Shown here: one piece after another, positions 28,291-36,110 of the stretch
Layout of the letters: each line of letters opens with the position of its first letter
Numbering within the stretch: the stretch's first letter is position 1
Assembly: GCA_029259775.1 (NCBI GenBank)
Contig: JAJDEN010000016.1
Location: 1-64,000 of the forward strand
DNA from: Planctomycetota bacterium
GTDB lineage: Bacteria > Planctomycetota > PLA2 > JAEUHO01
Length of the DNA stretch: 64,000 bases
Direction of reading: 5' to 3'
Made by a program: the position numbers and the translations under genes
Notes under the pieces: generated by a model
Databases searched by the model: none
The model's input: only the letters and a program-made list of their open reading frames with translations
What the model was told of the DNA's origin: nothing

Positions 28291-28479
28291 GGCGGGGCCT
28301 TCCGGGGAGATGCGGCCGGCAGGCGCGCTGTCCTGCCGGGCCCCCTAGAGCAACTGCCATGCCCCCCGCGAAACCCCCATTTCATCAAGGGGAGCGTCGC
28401 CCTGGGGCGTCAGGTGTGCGCCTTCCGTAACGCCTCTGGGTTACGTGGCTCCGTTACGTGACGCCGCAGCTCGAGCGAG

Positions 28480-30657
28480 CTACGCCAGCCCGCTCTCGAA
28501 CGAGAGGATCTCCAGCTCGCGGACGTCGCCATCCACGTCCAGCGTGACCCGGTCGCCCGCGTTGGTGCCCATCAGGGCCTGACCGAGGGGCGTCAGGTAG
28601 TTGATGACGCCATTGGCCACGTCCGTGTCGGGCGGGCCGAAGAGCGTGTAGGTGAGCTCCTCGCCCGAGCCGTCCTTGAGACGGACGCGCGTGCCGACCG
28701 AGACCGCATCCGTGCGGATGATGTCCGGCGTGATCGCCACGGCCCGGGCCAGGTCGCCACCGATCATGTCGGCCTTGGCCTGGAGCAGCGACGCCTTTTC
28801 ACGCGCAGCGTGGTACTCGGCGTTCTCCTTGAGGTCGCCGAACTCACGAGCGCGCGCGATCTCCTTGGCGTTGTCCGGGATCTGCGTGTTGGTGAGGTCG
28901 TCGTGCTCCTCGCGCAGTCGCTCCATGCCGGCGGCGGTCATGTAGACCGTCTGCCCGACGGCCGGCTCTTCGACCTCGTCTTCCTTGGCCCGCAAGGCGT
29001 CGGGATGGCCCTTCAGGATCGTGTCCTGCAGACGCTCCCGCGCGCGGCCCTTCAGACCGCGGTTCTGCCCGAGCATCTTCATGAGGTGGCGAGCGGCCTC
29101 CAGGTCGGCAGCCTCCGCCGCCTCCGTGGCGAGCTTGCAGTTCTTGTCCGTGAGGATGTCGATGAGCTTCGGCACCGCGGCCTTGTCGTCGGCGTCGTTC
29201 ATGCGGCGCGCGCGGTACTCGACGGCGTCGATCACCTTGAGCATGCGCAGGAGCAGCTGCTCGGGCTCGTAGGAGCGGCCTGTCCAGCGGTCGAGCTTGA
29301 GGCCACGGCAGTACCAGGCGTAGAGGCGCGGGTACTGCGCGGGACGCGCGTCGATCTTGTCGAGCAGTCCCTCGAAGTCCTCGCCCCGGCCCAAACCGGA
29401 AAGCGTCTCGCCGGCGACGCGCGCCGCGGCGGGATCGTCGCGCAACGCGAGCTCGAGCAGCTTGCCCGGGCCGTCGTTCTCCAGCAGAACGAGCGCACGC
29501 GCCGCACGACCGCGCGTGGCGTCGTCGGTAATGCCGCTCACGATCGAGACGGGGTCCTGCGTGGAGGCGAGCGCCTCGGTCAGGCTCTCCTTCGGATCGG
29601 TATCGGTGACGGCAGCGTTCACGATGACCCAACCGACGCGGTCCGCCGGGTCGCGGGTGATCTTCAGCTCCTTCGCGGCGGCCTCGACGAGCGTCTGCTT
29701 CGCTTCTTCGTTCGTGCCGACGACCGACAGGAGGTCCGTGAGCGCCTTCTGGCGGCCGGCCGCGGTGGCCTGGCCCTTCAGGGCGCGGTCCACCTGCGAG
29801 GCGAAGTCGGACTGGGCGATGTCGTGGTACGTGATGCGCGGATCACGACCGGGGCCGACATCGATTCTCGGATCCATGAGGGCGTGCTTCTTCGCGACCT
29901 TCCACCACGCGCTCCACGTGGAGGTGGCGACGGCATCGGGCACGAGGGCCTCGCGCACGTTGCGCAGCGGGCAGCGGTTGTTGTAGCGAGCCAGGACCTG
30001 GCGAACCATCTCGAGCGGATCTTCCTTGGCGCGCTTGCGCAAGCCCTTCGGATCGGCGACGGCCTGGACGCGGATGTCGTCATCGCCGAGACGCTCGAGG
30101 AGCTTCGCGGCGGCCTCGACGTCCATCTCGTGCTGCGGACGCTCGCGGAAGTCGATCACGCAGCGAGCGCGGGCCGGGTAGTACTCGACGACCTTGCCGA
30201 CGCCCCAACCGGACTTGTGGAAGACCCACGCGTCCTTCTCGATGCGCAGGAGCGCCTCGAGCGACTTGACATGGCTCTCGAGGTCGGCGTTCGGGCCGCC
30301 GCGGACGCCGCTCTTCTCGAGCAGCACTTCGAGGTCACCGCGATCGGGGTGTGCCTTCTGCGCGGTCTCGAGGACCTCGTTGCGCAGCGTGCCGTCGTCC
30401 GGCGAGTAGCCGGAAATGCGACCGAGCACGGCGAGCAGCGCGTCCCAGCGCTCCTTGCCCTTGAGGTGATCCCCCAGCAGACCGAGCAAGCTGCCGGCGA
30501 GGCGCTTGCCCCCCTGCTGCTTTGCCGCCATGTCGGCTGCCTCGATGAACGGGACAGGGTCCCGCGGATCGGCTTCCAGCAGTTCGAACCAGATGCGCTC
30601 GACGGCATCGGTATCTCGCGCGAGGATTGCGCGTCGCAGGTCGTCCCAACGGGCCAT
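28480..30657 (-). CDS. greA: Transcript cleavage factor GreA with a ~560-residue N-terminal extension
   Basis: 725 residues, against about 158 for ordinary GreA. The last ~155 residues are a full GreA. The coiled-coil domain is VYMTAAGMERLREEHDDL, IARAREFGDLKENAEYHAAREKASLLQAKADMI, with the acidic tip (DLKENAEY) that coordinates the catalytic Mg. The FKBP-like domain follows (SVGTRVRLKDGSGEELTYTLFGPPDTD, NYLTPLGQALMGTNAGDRVTL). The first ~560 residues are alpha-helical with TPR/HEAT-like character and begin MARWDDLRRAILARD. Chlamydial GreA is similarly long, so this is a PVC-type GreA rather than a chance fusion. It rescues backtracked RNA polymerase. An open frame with no internal stops argues against misassembly. 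Confidence 0.9.
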   Translation of the reverse strand: MARWDDLRRAILARDTDAVERIWFELLEADPRDPVPFIEAADMAAKQQGGKRLAGSLLGLLGDHLKGKERWDALLAVLGRISGYSPDDGTLRNEVLETAQKAHPDRGDLEVLLEKSGVRGGPNADLESHVKSLEALLRIEKDAWVFHKSGWGVGKVVEYYPARARCVIDFRERPQHEMDVEAAAKLLERLGDDDIRVQAVADPKGLRKRAKEDPLEMVRQVLARYNNRCPLRNVREALVPDAVATSTWSAWWKVAKKHALMDPRIDVGPGRDPRITYHDIAQSDFASQVDRALKGQATAAGRQKALTDLLSVVGTNEEAKQTLVEAAAKELKITRDPADRVGWVIVNAAVTDTDPKESLTEALASTQDPVSIVSGITDDATRGRAARALVLLENDGPGKLLELALRDDPAAARVAGETLSGLGRGEDFEGLLDKIDARPAQYPRLYAWYCRGLKLDRWTGRSYEPEQLLLRMLKVIDAVEYRARRMNDADDKAAVPKLIDILTDKNCKLATEAAEAADLEAARHLMKMLGQNRGLKGRARERLQDTILKGHPDALRAKEDEVEEPAVGQTVYMTAAGMERLREEHDDLTNTQIPDNAKEIARAREFGDLKENAEYHAAREKASLLQAKADMIGGDLARAVAITPDIIRTDAVSVGTRVRLKDGSGEELTYTLFGPPDTDVANGVINYLTPLGQALMGTNAGDRVTLDVDGDVRELEILSFESGLA

Positions 30658-30740
30658 GGGCTCGTCTCCGATTCAGAGGATGGTGAGCAAGACCTTGCGA
30701 GCGCGACACCCGCGGTTCTTGCCGATTTCGTAGAACGAAT

Positions 30741-30769
30741 CCGGCGGTCCCACATTGCGGGACCGCCGG
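30741..30769 (-). terminator. Hairpin downstream of tRNA-Arg
   Basis: CCGGCGGTCCC-ACATTGC-GGGACCGCCGG, a perfect 11-bp stem with a 7-nt loop, lies 10 nt past the CCA end of the minus-strand tRNA. It is followed on that strand by a modestly T-rich ATTCGTTCTA. Good candidate intrinsic terminator of the tRNA transcript. Confidence 0.75.
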
Positions 30770-30779
30770 GCTCGTCAGC

Positions 30780-30854
30780 TGGTACGCCCACAGGGATTCG
30801 AACCCCGATCACCGGCTTCGGAGGCCGGTACTCTATCCATTGAGCTATGGGCGC
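30780..30854 (-). tRNA. tRNA-Arg (anticodon CCG)
   Basis: The minus-strand cloverleaf is complete. The acceptor arm GCGCCCA pairs with TGGGCGT (one G-T). The D arm is GCTC AATGGATA GAGT. The anticodon arm is CCGGC CTCCGAA GCCGG with anticodon CCG (reads CGG, Arg). The T arm is CGGGG TTCGAAT CCCTG, followed by discriminator A and an encoded CCA (30780-30782). A single isolated tRNA gene between greA and the pseudouridine synthase gene, with its own hairpin terminator. Confidence 0.95.
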
Positions 30855-30911
30855 TGGGGAGCCAAGTCTATGGCGCATTCGCCCAACGCACAGAAGCGGC
30901 GCGACGGCTGG

Positions 30912-31955
30912 TCACCGGTAGTAGCGGCGCCCCGGGCGGGGCGGCTGATCGTCCTTGCCGCCGCTCTGCCCCCCCGCGCCGCGCGCGGGGCCCTTGCCTG
31001 CGGCCGGACCCCGGGCCGGGCCACGCGCAGGCCCTTTGCCGGGGTCACGCCTCGGGCCGCGCTCCGAAGGCCTGCCCTGCCCGCCTCCACGCTGCTCGTG
31101 CCGCCCCTGGGGACGCGGACCGCGCTTCCCATGCTTCTTCGGGCGGGGCGCCTCGGCGTCCCAGACGTTCTTGTTGGCTTCGTAGAGACGCTCGGCCTCG
31201 TGGACGAAGCGCAGGTCCGCCGGTGAGAGCGCGACGCTTTGCCCCGCCGGTAGCTTGCCGAGCTCGAGCGGACCGATGCGGGTGCGCATGAGGCGCCGCA
31301 CCTTGACGTCGACCTTGGCGAAGACGCGCCGGATCTCGCGGTTGCGGCCCTCGAAGAGGGTCATCTCGAGCAGCGTGTCCTCGCCCTTGGGGTCGAAGGC
31401 CAGATGCTTCACCGTCGCGGGCGAGCTCTTGCCTTCGGCCAGCCAGACGCCGCTCTCGAGCTTGGCGAGCTCGCGCCGGCCAATCTTGCCGCGCACGACC
31501 ACGCGGTAGGACTTCTCCACGCGGTAGCGCGGATGGCAGATGATGTTGGCGATGCCGCCGTCGTTGGTCAGGAGGATCAGGCCGCGGCTGTCGGAGTCGA
31601 GCCGACCGACCGTGTAGATGCGCTCCTTGTTGCCCGGAATCAGATCCATCGCACGCGGACGACCCTTCTCGTCCGAGTTGGTGCAGATGTAGCCCGAGGG
31701 CTTGTTGAGCAGGTAGTAGACCTTGCGCTCGGGCGCGACCTTCTCGCCGTCAAAGCGCACGACGTCGTCGCCCGCCACGACCTTCACGCCCATCTTCGTG
31801 ACGACCTTGCCGTTCACGCTGACGCGGCCTTGCTGGATGAAGACCTCACACTCGCGGCGCGAGCCGGCGCCCGTGGAGGCCAGGAACTTGTGCAGGCGCT
31901 CGCCCCCGAGTCCGCCGCCGGTGAACCCCTTGGCTTCTTCATCTTCCGTCGACAT
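30912..31955 (-). CDS. RluB/RsuA-family pseudouridine synthase with a basic disordered tail
   Basis: The start is placed at ATG 31955 (MSTEDEEAKGF), with AAGGGA 6 nt upstream; the product is 347 residues. An S4 RNA-binding domain (RLHKFLASTGAGSRRECEVFIQQGRVSVNGKVV, about 20-55) precedes the catalytic domain with YLLNKPSGYICTNSD and the catalytic-Asp motif YTVGRLDSDSRGLILLTNDG. EMTLFEGRNREIRRVF is also typical. RluB-type enzymes modify 23S rRNA U2605 and RsuA-type modify 16S U516; length favours RluB. The last ~80 residues are Arg/Gly/Pro-rich (RGPARGPARGPAAGKGPARG), a probable disordered RNA-binding tail. Confidence 0.9.
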   Translation of the reverse strand: MSTEDEEAKGFTGGGLGGERLHKFLASTGAGSRRECEVFIQQGRVSVNGKVVTKMGVKVVAGDDVVRFDGEKVAPERKVYYLLNKPSGYICTNSDEKGRPRAMDLIPGNKERIYTVGRLDSDSRGLILLTNDGGIANIICHPRYRVEKSYRVVVRGKIGRRELAKLESGVWLAEGKSSPATVKHLAFDPKGEDTLLEMTLFEGRNREIRRVFAKVDVKVRRLMRTRIGPLELGKLPAGQSVALSPADLRFVHEAERLYEANKNVWDAEAPRPKKHGKRGPRPQGRHEQRGGGQGRPSERGPRRDPGKGPARGPARGPAAGKGPARGAGGQSGGKDDQPPRPGRRYYR

Positions 31956-32057
31956 CAAGAATCCCTTCCATCCCGGTGCCTCACGGCATGGGACACCCCG
32001 GGCCTCACGGCGGGGGACAGTTTCGGGACGCCAGCATAGGCCAGGGGCCATGGATGC

Positions 32058-32960
32058 TCAAAGCGAGGCGGAGGCGATCATCCAACCGTCGGAGCGCAAC
32101 GCGGTCGTCCCGGGCGGGATCAGCACCGTCCGGCCGGCCGGCACCACGAACGGCTCCGCTTCGCCGACGAGCACGCGCCCCGGCCGGGTGAAGAACACGG
32201 CCTGCACGCGCGGGGCCTCGACCTCGCCCGGGGGGTGGACGTCGAGCACGAAACGCGCGGCGGCCAAGCGGCCCGCAGCGTCGGGCTCGGTGCGCGCCGG
32301 GGTGGCCTCGGCCAGCAGCGGGCCGGCTTCGTCCACGTGCAGGTCGCGGGCGGCGCCGGCGTCGTCGCGGCGCCCGTGATCGTCGAGCCGCCACGTCACG
32401 TCGACCGGGTTCTGTACCTCGAAGAGGAGCGCGCCGGCCAGCACGGCGTGCACGGTCCCCGGCGGGATGTGGACGACCGTGGGCGCGCGCGAGCCGGCGG
32501 AGGAGCCCGCGTGGAGCGGCAGCACGTCGAGCTGGTCGAGCCAGCCGCCTTCCGGCGGCAGGCCGTCGTCGGGGCAGCTGAGCGGTTGGCCCGGCGGCGC
32601 GATCGCGACCTCGCCGCCGTCCGCAAGCGCGACCCAGGCCTCCTCCTTGACCTCCTCGCCGTCGCGGCCGTCGGGATGCAGCTGCACCGAGAGGTGCTCG
32701 CGGGCGTCCAGCACCTTCAGCAGCAGGGGGAAGCGCATGCCCAGCACATCGCGCAGCGGCTGCCCGTCGAAGGGTCCCCCGTCGATGAGCGAGCACATCG
32801 AGCTGTCGCCCTCGGCGCCGAGATCGAAGACCTCCCACGACTCGCCGATGCGGCCGGCGGGGAAGTCGGGGCGCCCAAGCTCCGTGGCGAGCCGGCGGCC
32901 ACCCCAGGGCTTCGCCACGTAATGCGGACGAAGGAGCAGCGGGGGCAGGCCCGAGAGCAT
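32058..32960 (-). CDS. Mannose-6-phosphate isomerase, class I (ManA-type)
   Basis: The track ORF (683 residues) starts in another gene's antisense. The real start is ATG 32960 (MLSGLPPLLLRPHYVAKPWGG), giving 300 residues as for short bacterial type-I PMIs. Motifs are KPWGGRRLATELG, GRIGESWEVFDL, LLLKVLDAREHLSVQLHPD (Zn-ligand region), EEAWVAL, and the cupin zinc motif VVHIPPGTVHAVLAGALLFEVQNPVDVTWRLDDHGR. It interconverts mannose-6-P and fructose-6-P in cytosolic sugar metabolism. It stands alone between an rRNA modification gene and an exported protein gene. Confidence 0.88.
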   Translation of the reverse strand: MLSGLPPLLLRPHYVAKPWGGRRLATELGRPDFPAGRIGESWEVFDLGAEGDSSMCSLIDGGPFDGQPLRDVLGMRFPLLLKVLDAREHLSVQLHPDGRDGEEVKEEAWVALADGGEVAIAPPGQPLSCPDDGLPPEGGWLDQLDVLPLHAGSSAGSRAPTVVHIPPGTVHAVLAGALLFEVQNPVDVTWRLDDHGRRDDAGAARDLHVDEAGPLLAEATPARTEPDAAGRLAAARFVLDVHPPGEVEAPRVQAVFFTRPGRVLVGEAEPFVVPAGRTVLIPPGTTALRSDGWMIASASL

Positions 32961-33016
32961 GGAGAAGTTGTACCGGGCGAGCCCTCCGCGGGGGGCGAGA
33001 TCGTTCGCGGCGCGGC

Positions 33017-34204
33017 CTACTTCACGCCGCTCAGGCGCGGACGGCGCTTGGGCGGGATGCCGCTGCGCGCGGCCGCGCTGGGCACGGGAATCCGCGCCTT
33101 GGGCTTCGTGGTCGGCAGGGCGGTCGGAGGCATCGCGGCGGGCGGCTGCGCATCGCCAGGGCGCCAGGAGGGTGCAGGGGCCGGGCCGCCATCCCGCGGC
33201 CCTCTCGAGGTCGGGGCCGGCTCTTCGTCGAAGCCCAGCGGGGCGTCGGGCATCGTCGGGATCTTGTCGTTGCGACGCGTGGGCCGGGGCCTCGGTGTGG
33301 ACGCGTCGGGCTGGTCGCCATCGGGATCGCCGAACGGCATCGGGGCGGCGCCCGACGGCGGGAGGCCGAGCGTGCCGCCGCCCGGTCGCGCCGGGCGCGG
33401 ACCGTCGCCGGTCACGTCCGGGTTGAACGGCTCGGGCATGTCGCCGCCCATGTCGGGCGGCTGCGGGACGTCTTGCGTCGGGTCGGGCTTGGGCAACTCG
33501 GGCAGGCCGACGCTTTCGCCGTTCTCGTACTGGCTCGCTTCCTTCCGGAAGCCGAGCTTGCGCAACGTGTCGCCGAGCAGCTTGCGCACCATCATGTCGT
33601 AGGCGGGCGGCAGGTCCGGCCGCAGGGCGTCCTTGAAGGAGCGCGCGGCCATCTGGTAGCCCTGCGTCGTGCCGGCGCGCGCGTACGCATTGCCGTCGAG
33701 GATGCTCGTCACGACCTTCTTGCCGAGACGATGGCCCGTCGCGCGGTAGGAGAACACCTCGATGGCGGGGCGTTGGCTGACGATCTCGCGCACCTTGCCG
33801 GTCACCTCGATGCGCGTGAACGCCGGCAAGCGCAGCAACTGCGTGCGCTGTGCGTGCGTGCGGCGCAGGTAGAGGAACGGCAGGTCGTTCTTGAAGCCCT
33901 TCTCCGACCAGACCACCGCGCCGTCGGGCCAGGCCGAGAAGTTGACGTGGCGCTGCTCGGAGAACGGCGTGTTCGTCGGGTAGTACTTGAACTCCCCGTC
34001 GGCCGTGTGGAAGACGGCGAAGAACGTGATCATGCGATCGCGGTAGGCGCGCGGGCCGCGCATCACGTCGGCGAGGCTGACGGCTTCGCCTTCGTCGAGT
34101 CCGCCCCACCAGCCGTCGCCGGCGTGTGCAGGGGCGGCGCTGATGAAGAGGAGCGCGAGCACCAGCAGCACGAGCACGGACAGGATCGAAGCGGGGCGCG
34201 CCAT
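33017..34204 (-). CDS. Exported protein of unknown function with Pro-rich C-terminus
   Basis: The start is ATG 34204, with GGGAGG just upstream, giving 395 residues and a clear signal peptide (MARPASILSVLVLLVLALLFISAAPAHAG). The folded part (about 30-235) contains SLADVMRGPRAYRDRMITFFAVFHTADGEFKYYP, LPFLYLRRTHAQRTQLLRLPAFTRIEVTGKVREIVSQRPAIEVFSY, a strand-rich pattern that could be an OB-like fold. The second half is low-complexity Pro/Gly/Asp, with a basic end (AARSGIPPKRRPRLSGVK). I do not recognise a family and see no catalytic motif. Confidence 0.72.
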   Translation of the reverse strand: MARPASILSVLVLLVLALLFISAAPAHAGDGWWGGLDEGEAVSLADVMRGPRAYRDRMITFFAVFHTADGEFKYYPTNTPFSEQRHVNFSAWPDGAVVWSEKGFKNDLPFLYLRRTHAQRTQLLRLPAFTRIEVTGKVREIVSQRPAIEVFSYRATGHRLGKKVVTSILDGNAYARAGTTQGYQMAARSFKDALRPDLPPAYDMMVRKLLGDTLRKLGFRKEASQYENGESVGLPELPKPDPTQDVPQPPDMGGDMPEPFNPDVTGDGPRPARPGGGTLGLPPSGAAPMPFGDPDGDQPDASTPRPRPTRRNDKIPTMPDAPLGFDEEPAPTSRGPRDGGPAPAPSWRPGDAQPPAAMPPTALPTTKPKARIPVPSAAARSGIPPKRRPRLSGVK

Positions 34205-34322
34205 GCGTCCTCCCTCAGGGACCATTACACGTCACCCACGAGCGACTGCAACGTCGCGGTTGGGGGAACATGAAGGCCGGGTCGCTCGCTACGGCCCGAG
34301 CTTCAGCTCGCGACAGCCCGAG

Positions 34323-34613
34323 CTACTCCCCGAGCAGGCGCTCGATGCCACCGAGGACGTCCGCCTCGGTCGGGTAGGTGCCGTTGCGCAGGGCCTCGCG
34401 CAGGGCGCGCAGGCGATCCGGTCCGATGGGACCCAGCGGATCGGCCGGTCCGTGCAGTTGGGGTCCCTGCATCTGGGGTCCCTGCATCTGGGGTCCATGC
34501 ACCTTGCCTTCGCACGAGTCCGCCGCAGCGGGCTTCTGGCTGGGGCCAGCCGGCGCAGCGTGGGCCGGGGCCCTGCGAGTCATGCCGGGGCGGGTCTTGG
34601 AGGTGGGCAACAC
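34323..34613 (-). CDS. Small FlgM-like protein (possible anti-sigma-28 factor)
   Basis: 96 residues. The N-terminal two-thirds are disordered (APAHAAPAGPSQKPAAADSCEGK) with a short repeat GPQMQGPQMQGPQLHGP. The C-terminus, DRLRALREALRNGTYPTEADVLGGIERLLGE, has the FlgM arrangement: helix, IxxGxY, then a helix ending in LL. FlgM binds FliA and is exported when the flagellar hook is complete. No flagellar genes are in the window, so this is motif-level inference only. Confidence 0.55.
   Translation of the reverse strand: MLPTSKTRPGMTRRAPAHAAPAGPSQKPAAADSCEGKVHGPQMQGPQMQGPQLHGPADPLGPIGPDRLRALREALRNGTYPTEADVLGGIERLLGE
34453..34497. repeat. Three 15-bp tandem repeats inside the FlgM-like gene
   Basis: TGCAGTTGGGGTCCC, TGCATCTGGGGTCCC and TGCATCTGGGGTCCA in direct succession (plus strand), encoding a five-residue GPQMQ-type unit on the minus strand. 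A multiple of three, so frame is kept. Confidence 0.9.
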
Positions 34614-34638
34614 GCGTACGTCCTGGGGGGTCAGGGCT

Positions 34639-34670
34639 CTGGGGGCTCAGTGTTCTGGGGGCTCAGTGTT
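34639..34670. repeat. Two perfect 16-bp tandem repeats upstream of the FlgM-like gene
   Basis: CTGGGGGCTCAGTGTT occurs twice head to tail, with a third diverged copy just before (34623-34638). They lie 26-57 nt upstream of the FlgM-like ATG, in the 34614-34760 gap, where they could act in its promoter or 5' leader. Confidence 0.8.
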
Positions 34671-34760
34671 TCGTAGCGACGGCAGGCTCGCCCGAAAGCG
34701 AGTCGCGCCATCCTCACAATCGGCCGCTCCGCAGCCCGCCTTGACAGAACAGACCCCGAA

Positions 34761-35300
34761 TCAGGCGGGGTCGGCGGGCGTCAGCAGGGCATAGGCCGCC
34801 GAGGCCACGGGGGTCACCCGGAGCACCTCCCAGCGGTCATCCTCCGGGAGGTCCATTTGTTCCGGAATCTTGAGGATGAGCAGGCCTTCGTGGGCGGTGG
34901 CCTCGATGGCGCGGCCGATCAGCGGCCCGACCTCGGGCCCCTCCCAGAGCACGAACGGCGGGTCGAGAAACACGATATCGAACGGCCCCTCGGGGACCTT
35001 CCGGCGGACGTCGCCGCGCCGAACGCGGGCCTCCGAGGCCACCTCGGCGACCTCGATCCAGCGGGCCAGGGCTTTCACCGCGCGGGGATCGATCTCGACC
35101 ATCACCAGCTCGGCCGCCCCCCGGCTGAGCGCCTCGAGGCCGAAGCCGCCGATGCCCGCACAGAGGTCCAGCACCCGGGCGCCCTCGAGAAAGGGCTCGA
35201 GCACGCTGAACAGCGACTCCTTCAGCCGCCCCCCCACCGGCCGCGCATCGTGGACGGCCGGCAGGCGGCGGCCCCTGAATCGGCCTGCACTGATGCGCAT
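34761..35300 (-). CDS. rsmD: 16S rRNA guanine(966)-N2 methyltransferase RsmD
   Basis: 179 residues. MRISAGRFRGRRLP at the N-terminus, PVGGRLKESLFSVL, the SAM-binding motif VLDLCAGIGGFGLEALSRGA (about 43-62), VMVEIDPRAVKAL and the catalytic FLDPPF (N/D-PP-F/Y type, about 109-114) together identify RsmD. It methylates G966 of 16S rRNA on the 30S particle. The start ATG 35300 matches the conserved MRI N-terminus. It is divergent from pdxJ across 66 nt. Confidence 0.93.
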   Translation of the reverse strand: MRISAGRFRGRRLPAVHDARPVGGRLKESLFSVLEPFLEGARVLDLCAGIGGFGLEALSRGAAELVMVEIDPRAVKALARWIEVAEVASEARVRRGDVRRKVPEGPFDIVFLDPPFVLWEGPEVGPLIGRAIEATAHEGLLILKIPEQMDLPEDDRWEVLRVTPVASAAYALLTPADPA

Positions 35301-35331
35301 GGAGGCTCCTGAAAAAGCACGGGCTCCCCGG

Positions 35332-35366
35332 CTGACATCGCCGGGGAGGATCCCTATCTTCGCAGC
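35332..35366 (+). promoter_or_regulatory. Sigma-70-type promoter giving a leaderless pdxJ-dapA transcript
   Basis: CTGACA (35332-35337), a 17-nt spacer, then TATCTT (35355-35360). The expected transcription start, about 7 nt after the -10, falls on the A of the pdxJ ATG (35367). There is no ribosome-binding site at a usable distance, which agrees with a leaderless mRNA. An 8-bp inverted repeat CTCCCCGG/CCGGGGAG (35324-35348) spans the -35 element. Confidence 0.5.
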
Positions 35367-36110
35367 ATGATCCGTCTAGGTGTGAACATCGACCACGTGG
35401 CCACCGTGCGCAATGCGCGCGGCGAGGCCTTTCCGGAACCCCTCGCGGCCGCGCACGCCGCCATCCTGGGCGGTGCCGACCAGATCACCGTGCACTTGCG
35501 CGAGGACCGCCGCCACATCCGTGATGCGGACGTCGAGCTGATCGCGAGCGGGCTGGCCATCGACCTCAACCTCGAGATGGCGTGCACCGAGGAGATGGTC
35601 GCCAAGGCCACGGCGATCAAGCCGCAGCACGTGTGCCTCGTGCCCGAGCGGCGCGAGGAGATCACCACCGAGGGTGGCCTCGACGTGGCGGGCAACCGCG
35701 ACGCCGTCGCCAGCACGATCCAAGGGGTGAAGGCGGCCGGCTGCTCCGTGTCGCTCTTCATCGACCCCGACGAGGCAGCGGTGCTGGCGGCGAACGACGT
35801 CGGCGCGGACGCGATCGAGATCCACACCGGACGCTATGCGAGTGCCAAGAGCCCGGCGGCGATCGTGCGCGAGTTCCTGGCGATCCGTCAGGCCGCGACG
35901 ACGGCGAAGCAGTTGGGCATCCGCGTGCACGCCGGCCACGGCCTCGACTACCGCAACGTCTGGCGCGTCGCCGCGCTGCCCGAGATCGAGGAGCTGAACA
36001 TCGGCTTCGCCATCATCTCGCGCGCGCTGTTCACGGGCCTTTCTGCGGCCGTCCGCCAGATGCGCGATGAGATGTTGCGCGCACGTGAGATGGCAGGCCA
36101 AGATCTGTAG
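35367..36110 (+). CDS. pdxJ: Pyridoxine 5'-phosphate synthase
   Basis: 247 residues, the usual length. MIRLGVNIDHVATVRNARGEAFPEPLAAAHAAILGGADQITVHLREDRRHI, CTEEMVAKATAIKPQHVCLVPERREEITTEGGLDV, SLFIDPDEAAVLAANDVGADAIEIHTGRYA and VHAGHGLDYRNV are the PdxJ hallmarks, including the active-site Glu (PERREEITTEGGLD) and His residues. It is a TIM barrel that condenses 3-amino-2-oxopropyl phosphate with 1-deoxyxylulose-5-phosphate in the last ring-forming step of DXP-dependent vitamin B6 synthesis. The next gene, dapA, begins on the nucleotide after its stop, so they are co-transcribed. Confidence 0.96.
   Translation: MIRLGVNIDHVATVRNARGEAFPEPLAAAHAAILGGADQITVHLREDRRHIRDADVELIASGLAIDLNLEMACTEEMVAKATAIKPQHVCLVPERREEITTEGGLDVAGNRDAVASTIQGVKAAGCSVSLFIDPDEAAVLAANDVGADAIEIHTGRYASAKSPAAIVREFLAIRQAATTAKQLGIRVHAGHGLDYRNVWRVAALPEIEELNIGFAIISRALFTGLSAAVRQMRDEMLRAREMAGQDL

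Noticed and set aside
28291-28479. Possible riboswitch or tRNA between greA and the phosphatase-cytochrome gene
   Set aside because: Only short repeats (GTTACGTGGCTCCGTTACGTGAC); no cloverleaf or known aptamer core.
28810-30843. 677-residue plus-strand ORF
   Set aside because: Antisense of the long greA; composition typical of a high-GC shadow.
34289-34498. Minus-strand ORFs overlapping the FlgM-like gene in other frames
   Set aside because: Products are repeats of the same 15-bp unit in the wrong frame (RCRDPRCRDP); no family features.
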